The position numbers and the translations under genes were made by a program. 43,382 nucleotides of DNA from positions 1 to 43,382 of the forward strand of contig JBECKT010000109.1 in assembly GCA_040235405.1 (NCBI GenBank), given 5' to 3'. Shown here in pieces: positions 34,572-42,243 of the stretch (position 1 is its first letter; every line of letters begins with the position of its first letter). The notes under the pieces were generated by a model. It was not told where the DNA came from. It saw only the letters and a list, made by a program, of their open reading frames with translations, and did no database searches. This stretch comes from PGZG01 sp040235405. Lineage in GTDB: Bacteria; Pseudomonadota; Gammaproteobacteria; Pseudomonadales; Alcanivoracaceae.

Positions 34572-34996
34572 TCTTGGTGTTGGCACTGCTGGTGTTGGCA
34601 GCCTGCACCGCCCGCATGGCTGATCCGTTGGCGCCGATGTCGATGCCACCGGAGGATCCGTTAAAGGGCAGCGCGGCGGAAACGCTCTGGCAACAGGCGG
34701 TCACGGCCAGAGAGCAGAACCAGCTGTCTGCCGCCGGCCGTTATCTGGAGCGGGCCCTGTATATGCAACCGGAGTCGTCCTGGCTCTACCGCGAGCTGGC
34801 GGAGCTGCGTTTGCGCGAGGGTGATCCGCAAAGCGCCGAAGTCATGGCGCAGCGCGCGTTGCGGTTGGCGCCCAAGCGCCCGTCCTATCAGGCGGCCCTG
34901 TGGCAGCTGGTGGCAACAGCAAGAGCGCGTCAGGGCAATGAGGACGGCGCCGAGCGCGCCCGGCTTGAGTCCGAGATGCTGATGCGGCGGCAGTAA
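34547..34996 (+). CDS. TPR lipoprotein next to PBP1b
   Basis: This 149-residue protein has a lipoprotein signal peptide: basic MVQRLVR, a hydrophobic core and the lipobox LAAC with Cys20. After cleavage it has Thr at +2, which favours outer-membrane sorting. The rest has two or three TPR-like helices (ETLWQQAVTAREQNQLSAAG, LERALYMQPESSWLYRELAE and so on). It starts 25 bases inside mrcB, so the two are coupled. This points to a role as a PBP1b-associated envelope lipoprotein, by analogy to the Lpo activators; it shows no evident LpoB homology and the role is inference. Confidence 0.85.
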   Translation: MVQRLVRLILVLALLVLAACTARMADPLAPMSMPPEDPLKGSAAETLWQQAVTAREQNQLSAAGRYLERALYMQPESSWLYRELAELRLREGDPQSAEVMAQRALRLAPKRPSYQAALWQLVATARARQGNEDGAERARLESEMLMRRQ

Positions 34997-35073
34997 TTCG
35001 AAAGACACTGACCGTCGTCATTCTCTTCTGCTGCCAAGGCGCTATTCTCAGGGCATGATAGGTGCTGGGGACC

Positions 35074-37359
35074 ATGTCCGGGGTAGCGATGTCTGGCAAA
35101 CCTGATAACCGCCTGATGCAGGCGATCTACGCGATACCGAGAAGTGCCTTTATTGCCTCGTCGGATCTCGGTGAAATGATGTCCGGGCACAGTATTCCGT
35201 CGCGGGCCACAGTCAAGTCAGTGCTGTCGCGGATACCCGCGCTGCGTGATAGCGACCGAGTGTTGCTGATTGGCGCGGGTTCCGGTTATCTGGCCATGAT
35301 TCTGTCGCGTCTGGTAGCGAGTCTGCTGGTGATCGAGCGAGATGCCAGCATCGCTGAAATCGCCAGAAAAAATATTGCCGCATTCAAGCCCGCCAACTTG
35401 ACCCTGCGCGTTGCCGAGGGCGCCGCCGGTGCGCCGGACATGGCGCCGTATGACAGGATTATTGCTCTTTGCACTCTTGATGACATCGATGCGCTGATGG
35501 AGCAGCTTGCCGACGGCGGTGTGCTGATTCGTCTCCAGCATAGTGATGGCCGCTGGGCCATTCTCGAATCCTGCCAGCGCGATCAGGCTGGCAAGCTGCA
35601 TCGTCTGGATCTCGGCCCGGTCGATTTCAGTGGCGATATCAGTGAAGCCCTGATCGATATGGGTCTGATTGACGATCGTTTGCTGCAAACCGCACGAGAG
35701 GAGGCGGGACGGCTCGGCTTGCCATTGATGACGGTACTGCAGCGACATCTCGGTGGCGATGATGTGGCTGTTTACCGGGCGCTTGCCAAACGTATCGGCA
35801 TTCGCTTTGAGGAGGCGGAGGCACTTTTCCCGGAAATTGATCGCAGCCTTTTCCGGCATTTCTCCCGCACCTTTCTTGACCACTACCGGCTGATTCCGAT
35901 TGTCAGAAAGGATGGCAGGATACTGATCGCCTCGGATAATCCGGATGCCCAGACCGATGCGCTGGAAGCCATGTACCCGGGCACCGCCGTGGTCAGGATA
36001 CTGGTCACGCCGACCGACTATCGTCGGCTCTGGTCTACCATCAACATTATCGAGAAGGGTGCGCGGCCACCGGAAAAGGTGGCGGCCGCGGCGCCCGCGG
36101 CGGCGCTGGCAGAACATGATGACTTCGCCGAGGATCTCGACAATCACATCAGTCCCTATCTGGTCGCTGTTTACGAAGCGATTCTGCTTGATGCAGTCAG
36201 TGAAAAGGCCAGTGACATTCATATCGAACGCTACCACCAGCGTGTCCGGGTCCGCTTGAGAGTCGACGGAGAGTTGTTTGACCTTGAGCACTATCAATTA
36301 ACCCCGGTCGAGATGGCTGGTGTGGTGAATGTGATCAAGACCCGTGCCGAACTGAACATTGCCGAGCGTCGATTGCCGCAGGGTGGGCGCTCACGCCTGA
36401 AGGTGGCTCAGACCACCTATGACCTGCGCATCCAGACGCAGCCCTCCCTGCATGGCGAGCATGTTGTCATTCGCCTGCTGCCGCAAAGCGGCCGGGCGAT
36501 GAACCTTGCCGAGCTCGGTTTGGCCCCGCGAGTGGCGCAGCAGTATCGACGGCTTCTCGATAACCCGGCGGGGCTTGTGCTGATTGTCGGCCCAACCGGA
36601 TCTGGCAAATCGACAACGCTCTCTGCCGGCTTGCAGGAACTGGCGGATGATGGCCGGCGCAAGGTCATCACCGTGGAAGATCCGATTGAATACGCGATTG
36701 ATAATATTCAGCAGACCCGGGTGCGAACCAAGATCGGCTTCGGTTTTGCCGATGCCATGCGCTCGTTCGTTCGTCAGGACCCGGATGTCATTCTGGTCGG
36801 CGAAATTCGTGATACCGAGACGGCGCTGGAGGCGGTGCGGGCATCGCAAACCGGGCATCTGGTGCTGTCTACCCTGCATTGCAATGATGCCGTCGATGCA
36901 GTTCAGCGTCTGTATGACCTTGGTCTGCATCGAAACTCGATCGCCAGTGAATTGCTGGCAGTAATTGCCCAGCGTCTGGCGAAAAGAATCTGCCCGCACT
37001 GTCGCGAGCAGGTGCAGCCGGATCAGAAGATTCTGCACGAATTGTTTCCCGAGGAAGTGCCGGCCAATTTTCGCTGCTATGCCGGCAAGGGCTGCAGCCA
37101 GTGCAGCCAGCGCGGTACGCGGGGCCGGGTGGCGGTGGTCGAGTTCATGCAGGTCAATGCCGATTTCCGCGACATCATCAGCCGCCAGCCGCCGCTCGGT
37201 GAGTTGCGCTGGCGGGCACTGGATGCCGGGCTGATTACCATGCGCGACAGTGCCATCGATCTGGTGGTGCAGGGTGTGATTCCGATGTCCGAGTTGCCAC
37301 GCTTGCTACCGGCCGAGCGCATGGCGCCGGAAGTCCGTGGCGGCGCGAGGGAGGCCTGA
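35074..37359 (+). CDS. PCMT-like methyltransferase / GspE-PilB ATPase fusion
   Basis: The 761-residue product joins two families. Residues about 5-190 resemble protein-L-isoaspartate O-methyltransferase: AIYAIPRSAFIA, VLLIGAGSGYLAMILSRLV (SAM motif I), LVIER and the APYDRIIAL region. The usual catalytic GQTISQP reads GHSIPSR, so activity is doubtful. Residues about 205-335 look like a GspE/MshE N-terminal domain. Residues about 360-750 are a secretion ATPase with Walker A GPTGSGKST (about 506), an Asp box, a VILVGEIRD Walker B and a CxxC...CxxC zinc motif (CPHC, CSQC). Starts at 35062 (GTG), 35074 or 35089 are all possible; 35074 has GGGGA upstream. No other type II or IV pilus genes are in the window. 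Confidence 0.85.
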   Translation: MSGVAMSGKPDNRLMQAIYAIPRSAFIASSDLGEMMSGHSIPSRATVKSVLSRIPALRDSDRVLLIGAGSGYLAMILSRLVASLLVIERDASIAEIARKNIAAFKPANLTLRVAEGAAGAPDMAPYDRIIALCTLDDIDALMEQLADGGVLIRLQHSDGRWAILESCQRDQAGKLHRLDLGPVDFSGDISEALIDMGLIDDRLLQTAREEAGRLGLPLMTVLQRHLGGDDVAVYRALAKRIGIRFEEAEALFPEIDRSLFRHFSRTFLDHYRLIPIVRKDGRILIASDNPDAQTDALEAMYPGTAVVRILVTPTDYRRLWSTINIIEKGARPPEKVAAAAPAAALAEHDDFAEDLDNHISPYLVAVYEAILLDAVSEKASDIHIERYHQRVRVRLRVDGELFDLEHYQLTPVEMAGVVNVIKTRAELNIAERRLPQGGRSRLKVAQTTYDLRIQTQPSLHGEHVVIRLLPQSGRAMNLAELGLAPRVAQQYRRLLDNPAGLVLIVGPTGSGKSTTLSAGLQELADDGRRKVITVEDPIEYAIDNIQQTRVRTKIGFGFADAMRSFVRQDPDVILVGEIRDTETALEAVRASQTGHLVLSTLHCNDAVDAVQRLYDLGLHRNSIASELLAVIAQRLAKRICPHCREQVQPDQKILHELFPEEVPANFRCYAGKGCSQCSQRGTRGRVAVVEFMQVNADFRDIISRQPPLGELRWRALDAGLITMRDSAIDLVVQGVIPMSELPRLLPAERMAPEVRGGAREA

Positions 37360-38447
37360 TGAAACCGGCAGAGCAGGTGCAGCGTATTCCGGCGGAGGTG
37401 CGTTTTGCTGATGAGCTTGAACGCTTGCAGCAGCGCGATAATTTCCCGGTGCCGCCAGGCTGGCGGATGTCGCCGATTGCGGTGGAAAAATTTATCAGCG
37501 GTGATGACAGCCTGAAAGTATCACGTAAGTTTGTTGCCGAGTCTGGCGTGGTCAGACGTATCGTGATTTCCCTGTGCACCAACCGCGGCTGTTTTATGGT
37601 TGGCGAGCCGGGCACGGCAAAATCCTGGGTGTCGGAGTTGCTGGCGGCGGCAGTGTCCGGTGACTCCACTCTGGTGATTCAGGGCAGTGCGGTCACCTCG
37701 GTCAGGCAGTTGTTGTATGACTGGGATGATGCCCGGCTTTCCCGCACCGGCGTGCGTAAGGAAGCACTGATTCCCGGGCCACTTTACCGCGGTATGCGTG
37801 ACGGCAAGCTGGTGCGTTTCGAGGAACTCAGTCGCTGCCCGCAGAATCTGCAGGATGCCATCCTGTCGGTGTTGTCAGAGCGGATCATCAGCATTCCCGA
37901 ACTCGGTGATGAGGACGGTATTCTCTACGCCGCCGCCGGCTTCAATATTGTTGCCACCAGCAACAGCGTGGATGAAGGCGTTAACAGGATGAGCGTGGCG
38001 CTGCGGCGGCGCCTGAATTTCGAAACCATCCGGCCGATCCGTCACCTGCAGGACGAGATTGATGTGGTGATGAAAGAGCTGGCGATGCTGAACCGCAATT
38101 CCGGCATTCATATCACCCCGGCAGCGGATGTAATCGAAGTGCTGGTGACCATGTTCCATGAACTGCGCAGTGGCCAGTCGCTGGACGGTCGCAGCACCCA
38201 CCGGCTGGCCGGCGCGGCGCTGTCCACCGCGGAAGCCATCAATGTTGCCCATGCGCTGAGTGTCTATGCGTTCTATTACAACGACGGCGTGATGAAGATT
38301 GACGATCTGGTTCACTTCATCATTGGCGCGGCATTGAAGGACAAACCGGACGACCGGCGCCGGCTCCGGTTCTACTTTGAAACCGAGATCAGTCAGAAGC
38401 CGGGCAAGGCCTGGCAAGCGGTGTATGCCCAGCGTGACCTGTTGTGA
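37359..38447 (+). CDS. MoxR-like AAA+ ATPase
   Basis: A 362-residue AAA+ protein of the MoxR group, which includes chaperone-type ATPases that often work with VWA-domain proteins. Seen are Walker A GEPGTAKSW (82-90), a Walker B-like LVRFEELSRCPQ (EE in place of the usual DE), the sensor region NIVATSNSVDEGVNR and the arginine finger ALRRRLNFE. The start ATG shares a base with the stop of the GspE fusion gene (TGATG), so the two are probably made together. No VWA partner is present; an amidase gene follows after 102 bases. The target is unknown. Confidence 0.88.
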   Translation: MKPAEQVQRIPAEVRFADELERLQQRDNFPVPPGWRMSPIAVEKFISGDDSLKVSRKFVAESGVVRRIVISLCTNRGCFMVGEPGTAKSWVSELLAAAVSGDSTLVIQGSAVTSVRQLLYDWDDARLSRTGVRKEALIPGPLYRGMRDGKLVRFEELSRCPQNLQDAILSVLSERIISIPELGDEDGILYAAAGFNIVATSNSVDEGVNRMSVALRRRLNFETIRPIRHLQDEIDVVMKELAMLNRNSGIHITPAADVIEVLVTMFHELRSGQSLDGRSTHRLAGAALSTAEAINVAHALSVYAFYYNDGVMKIDDLVHFIIGAALKDKPDDRRRLRFYFETEISQKPGKAWQAVYAQRDLL

Positions 38448-38549
38448 CGGGCCAAAACGCGGCCGTTGGCTTCCCTGCCGGGCGTCGCTGTGGTTCCATT
38501 CTTGCACTATCGTGCCAATACGGTGCAATGCACCTCACAGGAGTCCCTG

Positions 38550-39959
38550 ATGTCCCAGACCCGTATTCATGCTTTCGGTGATGATCTGCTTGGCGACCAT
38601 GACGCCGTGGCGCTGGCCGAGCTGGTGCGCCGCGGTGAGGTCAGCCCGCGGGAGCTGGCCGATGCCGCGATTGCCAGAGTCGAGAAGGTCAATGCGGTTC
38701 TGAATGCGGTGCAGGTGGCGGATTATGAACAGGCGAGGCAGCGGGCGGCGGACACTGCCAGTGGCGTGTTTGCCGGCGTGCCTACCTTCATCAAGGACAA
38801 TACCGATGTCGCCGGCCTGCCGACCCGGCATGGTTCCCGTGCAGTGCCGGCAACGCCGGCACTGAAACACGGCGCGTTCGCCAAACAGTATCTGGCGCAG
38901 GGATTTACCCTGCTCGGCAAAACCACCCTGCCGGAGTTCGGCTTTAACGGCACCACCGAATATGAAGGTGCCGCGCCGACCCGAAATCCGTGGCATACCG
39001 ATCACTCCTGCGGCGGCAGTTCCGGTGGCTCGGCCGCACTGGTGGCGGCCGGCGCCGTGCCGATTGCCCACGCCAACGATGGCGGTGGTTCGATCCGGAT
39101 TCCGGCGGCCTGTTGTGGTCTGGTTGGCCTGAAATCCACCCGCGGTCGCTTTGTCACCAACGAGATGGCGAAAACCCTGCCGGTGAATGTGGTTTGCGAT
39201 GGCGTTGTCACCCGTTCGGTACGCGATACCGCCCATTTCTTTGCCGGTGCTGAGCAGTACTGGCAGAACCGCAAGCTGCCACAAGTCGGGCTGGTGGAAG
39301 GGCCCGGCAAGAAACGTTTGAAAATCGGCCTGATCATGGATTCGCTGACCGGTCAGACCTGTCCGGAAACCCGCGCCACGGTCGAACAGACGGTGGCCCT
39401 GCTGGAAAGCCTTGGCCATCTGGTGGAAGTGATGCCGTTGCCGGTGAAGCCGTCCTTTGTTGATGACTTTTCCGATTACTGGGGCTTTCTTGCCTTCATG
39501 GCCAGTCGCTTCGGCCAGCACAGTTTCGGCAAGGGCTTTGATGCCGAACAACTGGATGGTCTGAGCAAGGGGCTGGCAGAGCGATTCCGCAAGCGTGGCT
39601 GGCGCCTGCCGCTGGTGCTGATGCGCCTGCAGCGCACCTGGCAGCAGTATGAGAAAGTCATGCGTAATTATGATGCGGTACTGTCGCCAGTGCTGGCTCA
39701 TGTCACCCCGGAGCTCGGCTATATCAGCCCGGAAGTGCCGTTCGATGAGCTGTTCGAACGGATGATGAACTACGTCAGCTTTACACCGATGAACAATGCC
39801 AGTGGCAGCCCGGCGATATCCCTGCCGATGGGCCAGTCGGAGAAAGGTCTGCCGATTGCCGTGCAGTTCTCGTCAGCGCATGGCGCAGAGCGTACATTGC
39901 TGGAACTGGCATTCGAGATCGAGCAGGCCAGACCGTGGCGCCGCATCACGGCAGTGTGA
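38550..39959 (+). CDS. amidase (amidase signature family)
   Basis: This is a hydrolase of the amidase signature superfamily with 469 residues. The Ser-cisSer-Lys triad is visible: Lys82 in FIKDNTDVAG, the cis-Ser in GGSSGGSAALVAAGA (about Ser157) and the nucleophile Ser181 in DGGGSIRIPAACCG. Substrate specificity cannot be read; the family spans short amides, fatty amides and GatA. It is not GatA, since gatB/gatC are absent and the C-terminus differs. The ATG at 38550 has CAGGAG upstream. Open sequence upstream in frame from 38466 has no homology. Confidence 0.93.
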   Translation: MSQTRIHAFGDDLLGDHDAVALAELVRRGEVSPRELADAAIARVEKVNAVLNAVQVADYEQARQRAADTASGVFAGVPTFIKDNTDVAGLPTRHGSRAVPATPALKHGAFAKQYLAQGFTLLGKTTLPEFGFNGTTEYEGAAPTRNPWHTDHSCGGSSGGSAALVAAGAVPIAHANDGGGSIRIPAACCGLVGLKSTRGRFVTNEMAKTLPVNVVCDGVVTRSVRDTAHFFAGAEQYWQNRKLPQVGLVEGPGKKRLKIGLIMDSLTGQTCPETRATVEQTVALLESLGHLVEVMPLPVKPSFVDDFSDYWGFLAFMASRFGQHSFGKGFDAEQLDGLSKGLAERFRKRGWRLPLVLMRLQRTWQQYEKVMRNYDAVLSPVLAHVTPELGYISPEVPFDELFERMMNYVSFTPMNNASGSPAISLPMGQSEKGLPIAVQFSSAHGAERTLLELAFEIEQARPWRRITAV

Positions 39960-39985
39960 CGCCACGCCGGGCAAGCTGAAGGCAC

Positions 39986-39996
39986 AATAAAAATAG
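39986..39996 (+). promoter_or_regulatory. possible CA motif before the BASS transporter gene
   Basis: AATAAAAATAG (AAT-AAA-AAT-AG) lies immediately before the GGGAG ribosome-binding site of the transporter at 40009. It fits AAnAAnAA, but less strongly than the acs site because it has no C. If Hfq/Crc control exists here, this would be a second candidate target. Confidence 0.35.
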
Positions 39997-40008
39997 CGGG
40001 AGACGCGC

Positions 40009-40890
40009 ATGCAGGGTGGATTGGTCGATATCGGACTGCCGGCGGCGCTGTTCCTGATCATGATTGGCATGGGTTTGACCCTGACGCCGAAGGATTTTCG
40101 TGAAGTCCTGATTGCCCCGAAAGCGACCTTGTTTGGCCTGCTCGCACAGGTGCTGATTGTGCCTCTGGCGGCATTTGCGCTGGCCTGGCTGATGCAGCTT
40201 GATCCGCTGCTGGCGGTGGGGCTGGTGATTATTGCAGCCTGCCCCGGCGGCACCACCTCGAATATCTTTACCTATCTCGGCGGTGGTGACGTGGCCTTGT
40301 CGGTAGTGCTGACCGTGCTGGCCAGTCTGGTTGCGATTGTCACGCTGCCGCTGTTTACCGGGCTGGCGCTGGATGTATTTCAGGATGCCAGTGTCGCTAT
40401 TGAGTTGCCAGTGGGGCGGACCATCGTCTCGCTGATCGTGATTGTCATCGTGCCTTTGCTGATCGGCATGTCGCTGCGCAAATGGACCCCGGTATTTGCC
40501 GCCAGAGCGGAGCGCTTTGTCGGCGCTTTCGGCATGACCGTACTGGTGCTGGTAATTGTCGCGATCCTGTTGTCGCTCGGCGATCGTGTCGTGACGCTGG
40601 CGCGCGACGGCACCTATATTGCGGTAGCGCTGAATATTATCGGCATTGCCATTGGCCTCGGTGGTGGCCGCCTGCTCGGTCTGGATCTGAAGCAGTCATT
40701 TACCATTGCCGTTGAGTTGGGCCTGAAAAACGCCACGCTTGGTCTGATGATTACCCTGACTTTGCTGCATTCGAACGAGATGTCGGTGCCGAGCGCGGTT
40801 TATGGTTTGGTGATGTTTGTGCTGGGTGGGCTGCTGGTCATGTTCAGTCGGCAAATGGGTCTGGCGCGGCCGCCTATTGCCGGCAAGTGA
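40009..40890 (+). CDS. bile acid:sodium symporter family (BASS) transporter
   Basis: This is an inner-membrane protein of 293 residues with about nine or ten hydrophobic segments. It has the BASS/arsenite-permease-superfamily pattern: ALFLIMIGMGLTLTPKDF near residue 12-30, AACPGGTTSNIFTYLGGGDVALS (sodium-site region, about 76-100) and ELGLKNATLGLMITLT near 240. In bacteria these carry organic anions such as keto acids or pantoate along with sodium. The substrate is not known. A role in pantoate uptake is tempting given the pan operon, but the two are far apart. ATG is preceded by GCGGGAGA. Confidence 0.92.
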   Translation: MQGGLVDIGLPAALFLIMIGMGLTLTPKDFREVLIAPKATLFGLLAQVLIVPLAAFALAWLMQLDPLLAVGLVIIAACPGGTTSNIFTYLGGGDVALSVVLTVLASLVAIVTLPLFTGLALDVFQDASVAIELPVGRTIVSLIVIVIVPLLIGMSLRKWTPVFAARAERFVGAFGMTVLVLVIVAILLSLGDRVVTLARDGTYIAVALNIIGIAIGLGGGRLLGLDLKQSFTIAVELGLKNATLGLMITLTLLHSNEMSVPSAVYGLVMFVLGGLLVMFSRQMGLARPPIAGK

Positions 40891-41008
40891 AAGCAAATAA
40901 ATATCACTATTTCAGAACGTTAGTACCGAATAACATCATTTTGACAGCATTGTCCGTGTGAACGGAATGGCCGTACTCTGACCGGCCAGTTCACGCCGAG
41001 ACCAGCTG

Positions 41009-41269
41009 ATGCGTTGCCCGTACATGGAACAGTGCCAAAGCCCGAGGGAGCAGGGAACCGGGCCAGTCTATCAACGCCGTTTCTGTCTTCAGGATTGCAC
41101 CGGTTGCGCCCGTTTCCGGTTGACCGGCAGCTGGGCGGTGGAAGATATTCCGCGCTGGCTGCGCCCGACCATGATGGCGCACGCAAACTGGCTGCTGGAA
41201 CAATGGCAGCAGGGCACACGCCAGATTCCCGCCAGCATGCCGCAGATAATTCCGTTGGTTCAGAGTTAG
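41009..41269 (+). CDS. small Cys-rich protein of unknown function
   Basis: This 86-residue protein has five cysteines in its first 33 residues (C3, C9, C26, C30, C33), in the pattern CPYxxxC...FCxxxCxxCARF. This suggests a zinc or Fe-S site. The remainder has a Trp-rich helical stretch (EDIPRWLRPTMMAHANWLLEQWQQG). I do not recognise a named family, though short proteins with C-P-x5-C and CxxCARF/CARY endings are common. Its stop overlaps the convergent egtD stop by four bases. The 118-base gap before it (40891-41008) contains TTGACA at about 40940 but no matching -10. Confidence 0.7.
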   Translation: MRCPYMEQCQSPREQGTGPVYQRRFCLQDCTGCARFRLTGSWAVEDIPRWLRPTMMAHANWLLEQWQQGTRQIPASMPQIIPLVQS

Positions 41270-42243
41270 CGAGCCTCTGCAGAAAGCAGGAACACCGCAA
41301 ACAGGTTGTCGTTATCTCGCCAGCACTCCCGCACATTCAGGCCTGCCGCCGCCGCCAGAGCGGTAAAGCTTTCAACTGAATACTTGCAGGAAATTTCTGT
41401 ATGAATCCGTTCGCCAGCGGTGAAATGGATGGTTGATCCAGCTGCGCTGACAGTCTGGTCCGTTCTGCTTTCCAGATGCATTTCGATGCGATGGCAATCG
41501 CGATTATAGAAAGCGACATGGCTGAACTGTGATGGCTGGAAATCGGCCGGCAGAATCCGGTTCAGGTGGTTAAGGATATTGAGGTTGAAACGGGCTGTGA
41601 CCCCGGCGCTGTCATTGTAGGCGCGATTCAGAGTGGTGCTGTCCTTGTCCAGATCAACGCCGATCAGCAACTTGCCCCCGGTGCCGACAAGACGTTTTGC
41701 ATGCCGCAGAAAACTGGTGGCGTGCAGTGGTGAGAAATTGCCCAGTGTCGAGCCGGGATAGAACAGCGTTCTCGGGCCGTCCGTCAGGTCTGCGGGCAGT
41801 GACGGCATGGCCGCAAAGTCGGCGCGAAGTGCAGTAATGCGCAGCCATGGAAACTCCCGTTGCAGGGCGCTGGCTGAGCGTTGCAGAAAGTCACCGGCGA
41901 TATCGATCGGCACATAGGCGGCAGGTTTCAGTGCATCGAGCAGCAGTCGGACTTTCTCGCAGCTGCCGGCGCCAGGTTCCATCAGTACCGTGCCGGTGCC
42001 AATCGCTGCCGCCATGTCCGCGGCATGCTCGCTGAGAATGCGTCGTTCCGTGCGAGTCGGGTAGTACTCGGGTTGACGAGTGATCTCTTCGAACAGCAGC
42101 GAGCCGGTGTCGTCATAAAAATATTTCGGGCTGATTCGCTTGCGTGTCTCGCGCAGGCCGGCGAGCACTTCCTGTCGACTGTTGCTGCTGGCCGGGCCGA
42201 GATCCTGATAATGAAAACGGGCCTGCTTTTGTGGGCTGCTCAT
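41266..42243 (-). CDS. egtD: L-histidine N-alpha-methyltransferase
   Basis: EgtD trimethylates histidine to hercynine with SAM, the first step in ergothioneine synthesis. The 325 residues match the family (about 320). Seen are SPKYFYDDTGSLLFEEITRQPEYYPTRTE (about 38-66, includes histidine-binding Tyr), the SAM motif MEPGAGSCEKVRLLLDAL, FYPGSTLGNFSP and the IGVDLDKD region. The start overlaps the egtB stop (ATGA), so the two are coupled. Confidence 0.96.
   Translation of the reverse strand: MSSPQKQARFHYQDLGPASSNSRQEVLAGLRETRKRISPKYFYDDTGSLLFEEITRQPEYYPTRTERRILSEHAADMAAAIGTGTVLMEPGAGSCEKVRLLLDALKPAAYVPIDIAGDFLQRSASALQREFPWLRITALRADFAAMPSLPADLTDGPRTLFYPGSTLGNFSPLHATSFLRHAKRLVGTGGKLLIGVDLDKDSTTLNRAYNDSAGVTARFNLNILNHLNRILPADFQPSQFSHVAFYNRDCHRIEMHLESRTDQTVSAAGSTIHFTAGERIHTEISCKYSVESFTALAAAAGLNVRECWRDNDNLFAVFLLSAEAR

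Noticed and set aside
40891..41008. TTGACA near 40940 as a promoter for the small Cys-rich gene
   Set aside because: No acceptable -10 lies 16-18 bases downstream.
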